Shown piece by piece: positions 33,739 through 43,977 of a DNA stretch of 64,000 bases. Origin of the DNA: Chloroflexota bacterium (GTDB lineage: Bacteria; Chloroflexota; Anaerolineae; J102); NCBI GenBank assembly GCA_029782215.1, contig JAKOVD010000025.1, positions 1-64,000 on the forward strand. Reading direction: 5' to 3'. The notes under the pieces are model-generated. The model saw only the letters and a program-made list of their open reading frames with translations, was not told the origin of the DNA and searched no databases. A program made the translations under genes and the position numbers. The stretch's first letter is position 1, and each line of letters begins with the position of its first letter.

Positions 33739-33800
33739 GCTCCTTGATCGGCGGGGACTCGTGGCTGTCCGCGGACAGCCGTCCCCATCACGAAGGAGCG
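33739..33800 (+). promoter_or_regulatory. Long hairpin in the rpsB leader, possible S2 autoregulation site
   Basis: CGCTCCTT (33739-33746) pairs with AAGGAGCG (33793-33800). Inside, GGGGAC (33753-33758) pairs with GTCCCC (33781-33786) and GGCTGTCC (33763-33770) with GGACAGCC (33773-33780). It ends 33 bases before the rpsB start, and no T-run follows. Confidence 0.55.
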
Positions 33801-33833
33801 GAGGCCAAAACCAACCCAAGGAGTCTGACAATC

Positions 33834-34781
33834 ATGGCAACCGTATCTCTCAAGGCACTCCTCGAAGCGGGCGTGCACTTCGGACATCGCACCAAGCGCT
33901 GGAATCCGAAGATGAAGCCCTACATCTTCACCGAGCGCAACGGCGTCCACATCATCGACCTGCAGCAGACGGTCACCGAGCTCGACCGCGCCTATGACTT
34001 CGTGCGGACAGTCGTCAGCCAGCACGGCAACGTCCTCTTCGTGGGCACCAAGCGACAGGCAGCGGAAATCATTGCTGAAGAAGCCAAACGCTCCGCCATG
34101 CCCTTTGTGAATCAGCGCTGGCTGGGCGGCACCCTGACCAACTTCCGCACGATCCGCTCGCGCGTCGAATACATGGACGAGCTGGAGCGCCGCCGCGACT
34201 ATGGCGAATTCGCCCGTCTGCCCAAGAAAGAAGTGCTCAAGCTCAACGAGACCCTCGAGCGCCTGAACCAGCGCGTGGGCGGTCTGCGCGGCCTGGAGCG
34301 CCTGCCGGAGGCCCTGTTCATCGTCGACGTGCGCCGTGAGGAGCTGGCGGTGAAAGAGGCGAGCAAGCTGGGCATTCCGATCATCGCCATTGTCGACACC
34401 AACTGCGACCCGGATCCCATCAAGTACGTCATTCCCTCAAACGACGATGCCATCCGCGCCATCAAGCTCATGGTCGGCAAGATGTCCGAGGCAGCCCTCG
34501 AGGGCATGGCGCTGCGCCAAACCCTGGAAGCCGAAGAGGAAGAAGACGAAGAGGCGCGGGACACGGAAGCCGAGCGGGCCGAGCGTCGCGCCCGCGGCTA
34601 CGAGCGTGAGCGCACCATCGACGAGCTGCTTGGGCCGTCTACGCTGGCCAAGCTCGAGGAAGGCATCGGCATGGACGAAGAAGGCTACGCCGAAGCAGCC
34701 CGACAGAGCGATCAGGCAGGCAGGACAGCTGCGACAACGACCGAAGAGACAGGCGAAGCTCCCGCAGCCGGCGCCCAGTAA
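33834..34781 (+). CDS. rpsB: 30S ribosomal protein S2
   Basis: A 315-aa S2: [23 protein letters not shown] start (core [10 protein letters not shown]), [32 protein letters not shown]. Residues 235-315 form an acidic, Glu-rich then Ala/Thr-rich tail longer than in E. coli S2 (241 aa). AAGGAG lies 11 bases upstream of ATG. It is first in the rpsB-tsf-pyrH-frr-uppS-cdsA run. Confidence 0.97.
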   Translation: MATVSLKALLEAGVHFGHRTKRWNPKMKPYIFTERNGVHIIDLQQTVTELDRAYDFVRTVVSQHGNVLFVGTKRQAAEIIAEEAKRSAMPFVNQRWLGGTLTNFRTIRSRVEYMDELERRRDYGEFARLPKKEVLKLNETLERLNQRVGGLRGLERLPEALFIVDVRREELAVKEASKLGIPIIAIVDTNCDPDPIKYVIPSNDDAIRAIKLMVGKMSEAALEGMALRQTLEAEEEEDEEARDTEAERAERRARGYERERTIDELLGPSTLAKLEEGIGMDEEGYAEAARQSDQAGRTAATTTEETGEAPAAGAQ

Positions 34782-34806
34782 AGCCCCCTCAAGACGAACC
34801 TTTCTA

Positions 34807-34889
34807 CGTGCCAGGCACGTCTGGTCGCAGCGCTGCTCGTTCTTCACTTGAAGAGGAGCACACTGACAACCAGGTCCGTGCCTGGCGCT
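34807..34889. repeat. Dispersed CGTGCCAGGCACG hairpin words between rpsB and tsf
   Basis: CGTGCCAGGCACG (34807-34819) is palindromic and is followed by CCAGGTCCGTGCCTGGCG (34872-34889). Together they could form a larger stem in the rpsB-tsf intergenic RNA. No T-run follows. Confidence 0.45.
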
Positions 34890-34917
34890 TTGCGAAAATC
34901 ACCAGGAGAAATGAAAG

Positions 34918-35511
34918 ATGGAAATCACCCCGGAAATGGTCAAGGAACTGCGCACCGCCACGGGCGCTGGCGTACTCGACTGCCGCAAGGCGCTCGAAGC
35001 CGCTGGCGGCGACTTTGATAAGGCCGTGACTGCCCTGCGCGAAAAAGGCCTGGCTGCCGCCGCGAAGAAGGCCAACCGCGAGGCCAATGAAGGACTTGTC
35101 GGCCACTATGTCCATATGGGCTCCAAGGTGGCGTCCCTCGTCGAGGTCAACTGCGAGTCTGACTTCGTGGCCCGCACCGAAGAATACAAGACCCTGGTCC
35201 ACGACCTGGCCATGCACATCGTGGCGGCCAAGCCCCAGTACCTGACGCCTGAGAGCGTGCCCGCCGAGGTCATCGAAGCGGAGAAGGCGATCTACCGGGC
35301 GCAGTTGGCGGACGAGAAGAAGCCGGCGAACGTCATCGACCGCATCATCGAGGGCAAGCTGGCCAAGTTCTACGAGGACACCTGCCTGATGGAGCAGCCC
35401 TTCGTCAAGGACCCGAACGTCAAGATCAAGGACCTGATCAACCAGCACATCGCCAAACTGGGCGAGAACATCCGCATCCGCCGCTTCGTCCGCTTCGCCG
35501 TCGGCGAATAA
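34918..35511 (+). CDS. tsf: Elongation factor Ts (short form)
   Basis: A 197-aa EF-Ts, the guanine nucleotide exchange factor of EF-Tu: [20 protein letters not shown], with core [21 protein letters not shown], and [11 protein letters not shown]. coli EF-Ts has 283 aa; this is the short bacterial form, as in Thermus and Chloroflexota, lacking part of the dimerisation region. AGGAG precedes the ATG. Confidence 0.96.
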   Translation: MEITPEMVKELRTATGAGVLDCRKALEAAGGDFDKAVTALREKGLAAAAKKANREANEGLVGHYVHMGSKVASLVEVNCESDFVARTEEYKTLVHDLAMHIVAAKPQYLTPESVPAEVIEAEKAIYRAQLADEKKPANVIDRIIEGKLAKFYEDTCLMEQPFVKDPNVKIKDLINQHIAKLGENIRIRRFVRFAVGE

Positions 35512-36252
<741 letters not shown>

Positions 36253-36259
36253 AGTCCCG

Positions 36260-36297
36260 ACAAGCCGGGCGCAGCAGTTGCGCCCGGCTTGTTTGTT
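36260..36297 (+). terminator. Intrinsic terminator after pyrH
   Basis: ACAAGCCGGGCGCA (36260-36273) pairs with TGCGCCCGGCTTGT (36279-36292), followed by TTGTTT. It separates rpsB-tsf-pyrH from frr-uppS-cdsA. Confidence 0.85.
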
Positions 36298-36370
36298 TGC
36301 CAGCCCCTGATCTAAACTTTCGTATCCATCGTGGTTGCATCGCCGCAGCTTCCCTGGCTGGGAGGAAGTC

Positions 36371-36928
36371 ATGATCGATGATGTACAACGTGAGACGCGT
36401 GAGCGCATGGACACCGCCATTAAGGCGCTGACGCACGACCTCACCTCGATCCGCACCGGTCGCGCCAACCCTGCTATCCTTGAGCATGTGCAGGTTGAGT
36501 ATTTCGGCACGCCGACCGCCATCAATCAGCTTGCGGTCATTACCGTGCCCGAACCACGACTGATCGCCATCCGGCCTTTCAGCGCCGGTGACATCGGCCT
36601 GATCTCCAAGGCCCTGATGAAGTCGGACCTGGGGCTGACGCCGACCAATGACGGTAAGCTGATTCGCCTGGCCATCCCGCCCCTGACCGAGGAGCGCCGC
36701 CGTGACCTGAGCAAACAGGTGGCGCGCCGTGTCGAGGAGGCCCGCGTGGCGGTGCGCAATATCCGCCGCGATGCCATCAACGACCTGCGGGATTTTGAGA
36801 AAGAAGGGCTGATCACCGAGGACGACCTGGAAGAGGGGACCGAGAAGGTGCAGAAACTGACCGACGACGCCGTCAAGCGCATCGACGGCATCGGCGAAGT
36901 CAAGACGGCCGAGATCATGGAAGTCTGA
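36371..36928 (+). CDS. frr: Ribosome recycling factor
   Basis: A 185-aa [42 protein letters not shown] (core KSDLGLTP), and [20 protein letters not shown] (core [10 protein letters not shown]). It splits post-termination ribosomes with EF-G. GGAGGAAGTC directly precedes the ATG; a start at 36335 is rejected. Confidence 0.96.
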   Translation: MIDDVQRETRERMDTAIKALTHDLTSIRTGRANPAILEHVQVEYFGTPTAINQLAVITVPEPRLIAIRPFSAGDIGLISKALMKSDLGLTPTNDGKLIRLAIPPLTEERRRDLSKQVARRVEEARVAVRNIRRDAINDLRDFEKEGLITEDDLEEGTEKVQKLTDDAVKRIDGIGEVKTAEIMEV

Positions 36929-36929
36929 A

Positions 36930-37646
36930 GTGGCCAAAGCCGATAAGCAAGCAGAGAAACCGGTGCCCAGCCATGTGGGCATCATCATGGACGGCAACGG
37001 CCGTTGGGCGCAGTCGCGGGGCCTGCCACGCGTGGCCGGGCACCGCGCCGGCACCAAGAACATCCGCCGCGTGCTGGAAGCAGCCGTGGACCTGGGCATC
37101 AAGGCCTTGACCGTCTATGCCTTCAGCACCGAGAACTGGGGCCGCCCGCGCCCCGAAGTCATGCACCTGATGCGCCTGATCAGCGACGGCATCCGCGACG
37201 AGCTGGATGAGCTGGATGCCCGCGGGGTGCAGATCCGCCACAGCGGCCGGATGGCCGGCGTGTCCGATTACCTGCAGAAGCAGATCCGCGGCGCCGTCGA
37301 GCGCACGAAGAACAACGACACCATCATCCTCAACGTCGCCTTCAACTACGGCGGCCGGGCCGAGATCGTGGACGCCATCAAGCACATCGTGCAGGAAGGC
37401 ATACCCGCTGATGAAGTCACCGAAGAGGTGATCAGCCGCTATCTCTACACCGCCGGCATGCCCGATCCCGACCTCATCATCCGCACGGGAGGCGAATACC
37501 GGCTATCGAACTTCCTGATCTGGCAGGCGGCGTACGCCGAATACTACGCCACGCCGACCTTCTGGCCGGATTTCGACGCAGCCGAGCTGCAAAGGGCGAT
37601 CGCCGTCTACCAGGGTCGCGAACGGCGCTTCGGCCTGATCAAGTAG
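36930..37646 (+). CDS. uppS: Isoprenyl transferase (undecaprenyl diphosphate synthase)
   Basis: A 238-aa cis-prenyltransferase: [17 protein letters not shown] (catalytic Asp), [21 protein letters not shown], and [19 protein letters not shown] (core [11 protein letters not shown]). It makes the C55 lipid carrier for cell-wall synthesis. GTG start one base after the frr stop. Confidence 0.95.
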   Translation: MAKADKQAEKPVPSHVGIIMDGNGRWAQSRGLPRVAGHRAGTKNIRRVLEAAVDLGIKALTVYAFSTENWGRPRPEVMHLMRLISDGIRDELDELDARGVQIRHSGRMAGVSDYLQKQIRGAVERTKNNDTIILNVAFNYGGRAEIVDAIKHIVQEGIPADEVTEEVISRYLYTAGMPDPDLIIRTGGEYRLSNFLIWQAAYAEYYATPTFWPDFDAAELQRAIAVYQGRERRFGLIK

Positions 37647-37655
37647 AGGGAATCC

Positions 37656-38456
37656 ATGCTCAAACAACGCGTGCTGAGCGCCATCGTGCTGGTGCCGCTG
37701 GTGGCCATCCCGGCCTGGCTGGGAGGATGGTGGTTCACAGCCCTGGTAGCGCTAATGACCGCCCTTGCCGCCTGGGAGCTGTGCCAACTGCTTGGCAAGA
37801 CCGGCGATGAACCGCTGGTCTACCTGGGCGTTCCCCTGGCCGCGCTCCTGGTGCTGGAAGGCGGCCTGCCCCCCAGTCCTGAGCGCCTGCAGCTTCTGCT
37901 GGTGGCAGCCGTCCTCATCGGTCTGACGGTCATGCTGTTCCGCCAGACCACACACCCCGGCAACGACTGGCTGCTGACCCTGGGCGCCGCCGTCTACGTG
38001 GGCGTGACCATGCGCTTTGTCGCCTTGCTGCGGGGCCTGCCGTCGGGTCTGGGCTGGGTGGTCGTCGCCGCCCTGGTCACCTGGATCACCGACTCCGGCG
38101 CCTACTTCATCGGCCGCAGCTTTGGCCGCCACAAGCTCTGGCCGCGGGTCTCGCCTAAAAAGACCTGGGAAGGACTGTTCGGCGGGCTGGCCGTCGGCAC
38201 CCTCAGCGCCGCCATCCTGACCCCCTTCCTGATCCCCGGCCTGACCTGGGTGCACGGCATTGTCATCGGCGTCGTCATCGGTGTGGTCGGCCCGCTGGGC
38301 GACCTCAGCGAGTCGGTGTTCAAGCGCCAGGTGGGCGCCAAGGACTCCTCCAACCTGATCCCTGGCCACGGCGGCTTCTTTGACCGCATCGACTCTTTCT
38401 TCTTCGTGGGGCCGGCAGTCTATATCCTGGCGCTGGTGTTCGCGCTGATTGGATGA
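37656..38456 (+). CDS. cdsA: Phosphatidate cytidylyltransferase
   Basis: A 266-aa, roughly eight-helix membrane enzyme with the CdsA signature SESVFKRQVGAKDSSNLIPG (core KRQVGAKDSSNLIPGHGG). It makes CDP-diacylglycerol. It lies 9 bases after uppS, the normal order. dxr and rseP, which often follow, are absent here. Confidence 0.94.
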   Translation: MLKQRVLSAIVLVPLVAIPAWLGGWWFTALVALMTALAAWELCQLLGKTGDEPLVYLGVPLAALLVLEGGLPPSPERLQLLLVAAVLIGLTVMLFRQTTHPGNDWLLTLGAAVYVGVTMRFVALLRGLPSGLGWVVVAALVTWITDSGAYFIGRSFGRHKLWPRVSPKKTWEGLFGGLAVGTLSAAILTPFLIPGLTWVHGIVIGVVIGVVGPLGDLSESVFKRQVGAKDSSNLIPGHGGFFDRIDSFFFVGPAVYILALVFALIG

Positions 38457-38459
38457 GGA

Positions 38460-38492
38460 AGAAGTTCGACTTCTGTGAGAAGTCGAACTTCT
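38460..38492. repeat. AGAAGT-YGAACTTCT hairpin repeat, copy 1
   Basis: AGAAGTTCGACTTCT (38460-38474), GTG, AGAAGTCGAACTTCT (38478-38492): a perfect 15-bp inverted repeat whose arms are themselves near-palindromic. It lies between the convergent cdsA and comEA genes. It lacks a T-run. Copy 2 is at 44507-44540. Confidence 0.8.
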
Positions 38493-38500
38493 CCGCACCC

Positions 38501-39142
38501 CTATTTCACGGTGATGTAGGGGCGCAGCTTGGCCAGGGTCGCCTCGCCGATCCCCTTCACCCGCAGCAGGTCGTCGACGCTGCCGTAGGGGCGCCCGGCG
38601 ACGATGGCCGCGGCGGTCTTGGGGCCGATCTCGGGCAGCGCCTCCAGCTCGGCGGCGGTGGCTGTGTTCAGGTCCACGATCGCCGGGCTGGAGGTGGCTG
38701 AGGGCGCGGAGGTTGCAGGCTTGATCCCCTGGCTGCGGCTGGCGCCGGGGGCCGGCGCCGGGGTCTCCCCCGCCACAGGCACGTAGATCTGGTCGCCGTC
38801 TGCCAGCGTCTGGGCCAGGTTGATCGCCACCAGGTCGGCGCTGGGATCGGCCCCGCCGGCGGCCTTGACGGCGTCGTCGACCAGGCTGTCCGGGGGCAGG
38901 CGGTAGACGCCGGGACTGGCCACGGCCCCGCTCACATATACCCGCAGGGGACCGGGTGTAGGCGCTGCGGGCGCAGGCGCGGCGGCCGCCGCCGGTGCGG
39001 TCGTTGGAGGCGGCGGCACGATCTGGATGGGCTGCGGGGCAGGACGCCGCAGTCCAAAGAGCACGATGGCGCCGAGGACGATGATCCAGAAGACCGAGGT
39101 ACCGGCAATCGCCGGCAGACTACGGCGCAGGCTGCTCCACAT
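38501..39142 (-). CDS. ComEA-like SLBB/helix-hairpin-helix protein
   Basis: A 213-aa membrane-anchored protein: one N-terminal helix (VFWIIVLGAIVLFGL), an Ala/Pro linker, an SLBB domain (VYVSGAVASPGVYRLP), and a C-terminal double helix-hairpin-helix (VDLNTATAAELEALPEIGPKTA, core LEALPEIGPKTA, then GIGEATLAKL). ComEA binds incoming DNA during natural transformation. No ComEC is in the window. It follows the slipin gene by 17 bases. Confidence 0.85.
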   Translation of the reverse strand: MWSSLRRSLPAIAGTSVFWIIVLGAIVLFGLRRPAPQPIQIVPPPPTTAPAAAAAPAPAAPTPGPLRVYVSGAVASPGVYRLPPDSLVDDAVKAAGGADPSADLVAINLAQTLADGDQIYVPVAGETPAPAPGASRSQGIKPATSAPSATSSPAIVDLNTATAAELEALPEIGPKTAAAIVAGRPYGSVDDLLRVKGIGEATLAKLRPYITVK

Positions 39143-39159
39143 GCTGGCGGGAGATGGCG

Positions 39160-40014
39160 TCAGGCTGCGGCGCTATCATCCGCCGCAGGGGCTTCCGCCG
39201 GCAGCGCGGCTTCCGGGGCCGGGACGGCGGCAGGAGAGGCGGGTGCGGCCCGCGGCGTCGCATCGCCGCTGCCAAGAAAGGCCCGGAAGAGGTCCAGCGG
39301 CAGCGGAAAGATGATGGTCGAGTTCTGCTCGGTGGCGATCTCGGTCAGCGTCTGCAGATAGCGGAGCTGCATGGCGCCGGGCGATTCGTACATCACCTGG
39401 GCCGCCTTGGACAACTGCTGCGAGGCGGCGTAGTCGCCCTCGGCGCTGATGACCTTGGCCCGGCGGTCGCGCTCGGCCTCGGCCTGGCGGGCCATCGCTC
39501 GCTGCATCGTCGCCGGCAGCTCGACATCCTTGACCTCGACCATATTCACCTTGATGCCCCAGGGCTCGGTGACCTCGTCGATGATGCGCTGCAGCTCCAT
39601 GTTGATGCGCTCGCGGCGGGAGAGCAGGTCGTCCAGCTCGTGCTGGCCGAGCGTCGAGCGCAGGGTGGTCTGGGCCACCTGCCAGGTGGCGCGGCGGTAA
39701 TCCTCCACATGGATGACCGCCTTCTCCGGGTCCAGCACGAAGAAGTAGACCACGGCGTTCACCTTGACGGTGACATTGTCGCGGGTGATGCACTCCTGCG
39801 CCGGGATGTCGAGCGCCACCACGCGCAGATCGACCTTGACCATGCGCTCGATGAAGGGAATCAGCAGGATGAGGCCCGGCCCGCGCACGCCGGCAAACCG
39901 CCCCAGACGAAACACAACGCCGCGCTCATACTCCTGGACGATCTTGATCGCCGCCAGGATGACGATGAGCACGAAGAACAGAATGACCAGGAAGAACAAG
40001 AAACCCGAAAGCAC
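39160..40014 (-). CDS. Slipin / stomatin-like SPFH-domain protein
   Basis: A 284-aa protein: one N-terminal membrane helix, then a prohibitin-homology domain ([20 protein letters not shown], core [38 protein letters not shown]), a coiled coil ([19 protein letters not shown], core [14 protein letters not shown]) and an Ala/Pro-rich tail. SPFH proteins form membrane microdomain scaffolds. The partner NfeD protease is not adjacent. GTG start at 40014 with GGAGG 6 bases upstream. Confidence 0.88.
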   Translation of the reverse strand: MLSGFLFFLVILFFVLIVILAAIKIVQEYERGVVFRLGRFAGVRGPGLILLIPFIERMVKVDLRVVALDIPAQECITRDNVTVKVNAVVYFFVLDPEKAVIHVEDYRRATWQVAQTTLRSTLGQHELDDLLSRRERINMELQRIIDEVTEPWGIKVNMVEVKDVELPATMQRAMARQAEAERDRRAKVISAEGDYAASQQLSKAAQVMYESPGAMQLRYLQTLTEIATEQNSTIIFPLPLDLFRAFLGSGDATPRAAPASPAAVPAPEAALPAEAPAADDSAAA

Positions 40015-40123
40015 GATGCACCTCCGAAGGGTGGCGGGGCGGGCGTCAGGGAATCCTCTGCCGCCCGGCCTCGTGGAAATGGATGGTCTGTCTCAGTATA
40101 CGATCATACGCAGATACAAGCTG

Positions 40124-41575
40124 TCAGCCGCGCTGCCCATTGCCGGAAGCTCCCTGGTCGGCGTCCTGGGGCTCGACGTGGATGAGCACATCGGTCAGGA
40201 TCGGAATCTGGGAGCGCAGGCGCGTTTCTACCTGCTCAGTCAGCTCATGGGCGTCGGCGATGGGCAGGTCCGGGTCGGCGACGACCTCGAAGCTGGTCGT
40301 CAACCGGCCTTCGCTCTGGCGCACGGCCAGGTTGTGGGCGTGGCGCAGACCCTTGGTCTGGGCCATGGCCTTGTGCACGGCCGCCGCCACCTGCCTCTGC
40401 AGCGCCTGCGACACCTCGGCGCCGGGCAGGACCTCGGGGCTGTGCAGTTCGATGTGCGTCTGGCAGGCGGAAAGCTGGGGCAGCCGCGCCAGGCATTCCC
40501 GCTCGAACTGGTCCACCAGCCTGTGCGCTTCACCCACGCTCAGGCCGGGGTCGACGCCGACGTGGACCTCCAGGATGAGGCGGCCCTGCACCTGGTGGGT
40601 CCGCGTCTCGTGAACCTGCAGGTCGAACTCCTGGGCGGCGTGGTGGACGATGGCTACCACCTCCTCCGCCTCGCGGCCGGGCTGGCGCTGCGCCTCCACA
40701 TGGACGGTGACGTCGGCCACCGATTCGAGCGCCAGCAGGCGGCGGCGCACCTCATCGGCGATAGCATTGCCTTCCTGCATCGTCAGGTCCGGCGCCACCC
40801 GCACGTGCAGGTCAAGCTGTCCGGCGTCGGCGGGGCCCCGGCTGCGAATCTGGTGAAAGCTCTCCACGCCGGGCACCTCGCCCACCACCCTGGCCACCAG
40901 GGCTTGATCCACCGAAGCCTCATCCACCAGGGCGGGCGTGTTCTCGCGCACGATGTCCACACCGATCTTGGCGATGAAGACCGCCAGCCCCAGGGTGATC
41001 AAGGGGTCGGCGCTGGGATAGCCCAGGCGTACGGCGGCCAGCCCCGCCAGGACGGCCACCGAGGCCAAGATGCTGGCGCGGGCGTGCATGGCGTCGGCCA
41101 CCAGCACCTCGCTGTGCAGCCGCCTTCCCGCCCGCAGCTCATACGCGCTGGTCGCGCCCTGTACGACCATGCTGAAGAGCAACGCCGCCAGGCTCCAGGC
41201 GTTGACTACGACCGGCTGGGGATCGCGCAGCCGCTGCACGGCCGACTGGCCCAGCTCCCAGGCGGCGAAGAAGAGCAGCGAGGCGATGACCAGGGCCGCC
41301 AGGGTCTCGAACTTGCGGTGGCCGTAGGGATGGTTGTCGTCAGGGGGGCGGCTGCCCACGGCGATGGCGACCAGGCCGATGACATTGGCCAGACCATCGA
41401 ACAGGCTGTCCAGGCCGTCCGCCACCAAGCTGAGGGCCCCGGTGGAAGCGCCCACAACAAGCTTCACCAGGGCTGCCAGCCAGTTGAGCAGCATGGTGAG
41501 GATGAGGACGCGACGGATGGCAGGATAGTTGCGGGGCATGGCCGGAAAACACATCTTCGTGATCGCCCTGTCCAT
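40124..41575 (-). CDS. Cation diffusion facilitator transporter with three tandem cytoplasmic dimerisation domains
   Basis: A 483-aa CDF antiporter: six membrane helices (residues 1-210) with the metal site SLVADGLDSLFDGLANV and DDNHPYGHRKFE, then DAMHARASILAS. Instead of one ferredoxin-like ZT-dimer domain it has three in a row (about 215-300, 305-385, 395-475). Each has the pattern of G/A-L..EA-H.L...VE-R-L...-ILTDV-IHVEP. Probably exports Zn2+, Mn2+ or Fe2+. Start is uncertain (41575 or nearby ATGs). Confidence 0.85.
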   Translation of the reverse strand: MDRAITKMCFPAMPRNYPAIRRVLILTMLLNWLAALVKLVVGASTGALSLVADGLDSLFDGLANVIGLVAIAVGSRPPDDNHPYGHRKFETLAALVIASLLFFAAWELGQSAVQRLRDPQPVVVNAWSLAALLFSMVVQGATSAYELRAGRRLHSEVLVADAMHARASILASVAVLAGLAAVRLGYPSADPLITLGLAVFIAKIGVDIVRENTPALVDEASVDQALVARVVGEVPGVESFHQIRSRGPADAGQLDLHVRVAPDLTMQEGNAIADEVRRRLLALESVADVTVHVEAQRQPGREAEEVVAIVHHAAQEFDLQVHETRTHQVQGRLILEVHVGVDPGLSVGEAHRLVDQFERECLARLPQLSACQTHIELHSPEVLPGAEVSQALQRQVAAAVHKAMAQTKGLRHAHNLAVRQSEGRLTTSFEVVADPDLPIADAHELTEQVETRLRSQIPILTDVLIHVEPQDADQGASGNGQRG

Positions 41576-41705
41576 GGTAGCACCGCCGCAGCCTGGGAAC
41601 AAACGTTGCCGGCGCTCGTCGCTGTGCGATGGCGCCTCTCAAACCACGCTGGGCTTGGCGCCGGCACCGGAGGCCTGCTAAAGTGAAACCATTCAGGGGG
41701 TTGCC

Positions 41706-42617
41706 ATGACCCAGCCGCTACAAGAACACATTACCCCCCAGGGCGTGCGCTACGAGCCTTCCGAGACCGCGCTGGCCACAGCGACGTTGCGCGCCCTCGC
41801 CGCCCATGACCCGCGGCCGGAGGTGCAGGGGCCGGACAATCTGGCGGAGCTGTTCCTGACCGAAGAACAGAAGGCGCCGCTGCACGACGCCCGCCTGCAT
41901 ACGTGGGTGCTGCAGAACAAGGTCGCGCCCGGCGCCTACGAGTTCATGATCGCCCGCACAGCCTTCTTCGACGAGGCTGTTAGGAAGGCGCTCGCCGGTG
42001 GTCTGCCCCAGCTTGTACTGCTCGGCGCCGGCTACGACTCCCGGGCCTACCGCTTCCGGCATCTGCTCGGAACAACCAGGGTCTTTGAGCTCGACGCCCT
42101 GCCCACGCAGCGGCGCAAGCAGGAGATGCTGGATCGCGGCGGCATTCAGGCGCCGGATCAGGTCAGCTTCGTCCCCATCGATTTCGGTCTTGACGACCTC
42201 GGCCGCGTTTTGCTTGATGCTGGCTTTGACAGTAGTGCGACAGCGCTGTTCGTCTGGGAAGGCGTTACCTACTACCTGGCGGCGGACGCCGTGGACAGGA
42301 CGCTCGCCGCCGTCAGGAGCGTCTCCGCGCCGGGGTCCTCCCTCTGCTTCGATTACGCCTCCCTGTCGCTCGCCGCCCTGGGCGAGGAGGGCGCCCGCAA
42401 GCTGCGTGAGCAGATGCGCGCACGGCATCCCGGCGAGCCGGCCCGCTTCGGGATACCGCAGGGCCAGATCGGCGAGTTCCTCGCCGGAAGAGGTTTTGGA
42501 GTCGTGGAAGTGCTGGATGCGGCGGCGATGGAGGCGAGGTACCTCACGCCTGCCAATGGCTCCACGCTCGGCAAGGTCCCTGCCCTCTTCTCGTTCGTGG
42601 TTGCGACAGTCGTGTAG
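41706..42617 (+). CDS. LCMT/PPM-type SAM-dependent methyltransferase
   Basis: A 303-aa methyltransferase of the leucine carboxyl methyltransferase-like family common in Actinobacteria: TAFFDEAVRKAL, QLVLLGAGYDSRAYRF (motif I), FELDALPTQRRKQ, VWEGVTYYL. The substrate in bacteria is usually unknown. AGGGGG precedes the ATG. Confidence 0.85.
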   Translation: MTQPLQEHITPQGVRYEPSETALATATLRALAAHDPRPEVQGPDNLAELFLTEEQKAPLHDARLHTWVLQNKVAPGAYEFMIARTAFFDEAVRKALAGGLPQLVLLGAGYDSRAYRFRHLLGTTRVFELDALPTQRRKQEMLDRGGIQAPDQVSFVPIDFGLDDLGRVLLDAGFDSSATALFVWEGVTYYLAADAVDRTLAAVRSVSAPGSSLCFDYASLSLAALGEEGARKLREQMRARHPGEPARFGIPQGQIGEFLAGRGFGVVEVLDAAAMEARYLTPANGSTLGKVPALFSFVVATVV

Positions 42618-42623
42618 TCACCC

Positions 42624-42684
42624 AGGTGCGACGCTGGCGAACGACGGTCTGTGGACCGCGGTTCGCTCGAAGTGCGTCGCACCT
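42624..42684. repeat. GGTGCGACGC...GCGTCGCACC palindromic element, copy 1 (61 bp)
   Basis: AGGTGCGACGC and GCGTCGCACCT form the ends; TGGCGAAC and GTTCGCTCGA lie inside. The second copy, in inverted orientation and with a shorter centre, is at 44791-44835. It is the left border of a less GC-rich island. Confidence 0.75.
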
Positions 42685-42720
42685 GACCGCGGCAACATGA
42701 AGATGAATGGAGGTCGAGAG

Positions 42721-43497
42721 ATGAACAAGGCGGTGATACTGAGAACATTGCCTGATATCCAGCGGCTGCTGCTTGCCTTTATCGGCATCTTGACCGCAGC
42801 CATCGGCACCCTCGGCTGCGCGCCGCCCATACCGCAAGAATCCACGCCTTACGTGGTGGAGGCGGATCCGCTGGCAGCGCTCACTCCCTGCCCGCCCTCT
42901 TTCTGCTGGCGTGGGAGACCTCTGGCCGATCTCGATCTCGGAACCGTCACCGGGCTGGTCCGGAACATCAAGGGCTATCAGGACGTCGATGTGAGCGACG
43001 AAGGAACTGAGGCCAACTATCGCTCATACGCCTGGTTCCGCCCACCCGGCCGGCAGAAGGAACAGAAGGAACCACAGTATGTAGAGTATGTAAGCGAGAA
43101 CGGCGAGTTTCTCGTCATTGGGCAATCTTTTCCTTCGGTCGGTATCGGCGATGTGATAGCGAGATTCGGAGAGCCTTCACATGTGAGTATCTATCTGTCA
43201 AGTGGTCCGAGCAGCGGGGAAGTTGGATTTACTCTCTTCTATGAAGACAAAAGTCTTGTTTTTCACGGTAATCCCTTCAGGAACCACGAGCCAACCATGG
43301 CCAGGGCAGGCATTCCACCGGATGCTTCGATATCTGCCTATGACGTCACAAAGCCAGGAACGTTGTCAGAATTGATCCATGCCAACTTGCTGACAACGCG
43401 TACGCCACTGGCCAAAGTCGATGCCGCGACAGAGCGGTGGTTACAAGCTGCGCAGAACTGGCGAGGGTACACAACATACGACGTAGGCGGCTACTGA
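42721..43497 (+). CDS. Putative lipoprotein of unknown function
   Basis: A 258-aa protein with an N-terminal hydrophobic segment ending TLGC (a non-ideal lipobox), then a Pro-rich stretch and a soluble domain (YRSYAWFRPPGR, SFPSVGIGDVIARFGEPSHV with core GDVIARFGEPSHV, TLFYEDKSLVFHG). VIARFGEP-type segments occur in surface lipoproteins of Chloroflexota, but no function is known. GGAGG precedes the ATG at 42721. Composition is more AT-rich than its neighbours, a hint of transfer. Confidence 0.65.
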   Translation: MNKAVILRTLPDIQRLLLAFIGILTAAIGTLGCAPPIPQESTPYVVEADPLAALTPCPPSFCWRGRPLADLDLGTVTGLVRNIKGYQDVDVSDEGTEANYRSYAWFRPPGRQKEQKEPQYVEYVSENGEFLVIGQSFPSVGIGDVIARFGEPSHVSIYLSSGPSSGEVGFTLFYEDKSLVFHGNPFRNHEPTMARAGIPPDASISAYDVTKPGTLSELIHANLLTTRTPLAKVDAATERWLQAAQNWRGYTTYDVGGY

Positions 43498-43623
43498 GGC
43501 CCATGATCTGTGCAAACAACGCTCATGCGTTGGCAAGCCAGCTCCGGTGTCCGATATCATTAGCCCTGTGCGTACCATGGCTTCTGGCCCGAGAGTAACG
43601 CCGTAGGGATAGGGTAGTTCACA

Positions 43624-43923
43624 ATGAACAATGTAGATGTAAGTCTGAATGATCTCTGTGGAGTTGTCGTAATCTTCGGCATGAGCTCGTGGCTTATCGT
43701 CAGAGGGATTAGGAACTTGCGGAATCCGGCCGGTAAGCGCGTGCTCAACTCCTATATCTACATGTGGTTGGCGGGACGTCACCAGAGGCAAGTTGATGCT
43801 GTGATTTCGGAGGCAAGAACCAGACGAATGGTTCTCATCGACGCTTGGATTTCTCTGGCTTCAGGCATTGCCATGCTGGCGATATTTATTGCAAGTTATG
43901 TCTATTTCGGAAAGAGTGGCTGA
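43624..43923 (+). CDS. Small two-helix membrane protein
   Basis: A 99-aa protein with hydrophobic segments at about 10-28 (LCGVVVIFGMSSWLIV) and 70-93 (SLASGIAMLAIFIASYVYF), joined by a basic loop. No family is recognised. It belongs to the island bordered by the GGTGCGACGC elements. Bases 43498-43623 are without a gene. Confidence 0.5.
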   Translation: MNNVDVSLNDLCGVVVIFGMSSWLIVRGIRNLRNPAGKRVLNSYIYMWLAGRHQRQVDAVISEARTRRMVLIDAWISLASGIAMLAIFIASYVYFGKSG

Positions 43924-43977
43924 GTTCAAACCTCGTCACTACACGCCGTCCGTCAGACAAGGACCAGCAGTTTCGGC

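Noticed and set aside
38460..38492. Terminator for cdsA or comEA
   Set aside because: No T-run on either strand, and the same structure recurs at 44507 next to unrelated genes, so a dispersed repeat explains it better.
39764..41686. Plus-strand frame of 640 codons opposite the CDF transporter
   Set aside because: Antisense shadow; it crosses gene boundaries and lacks motifs.
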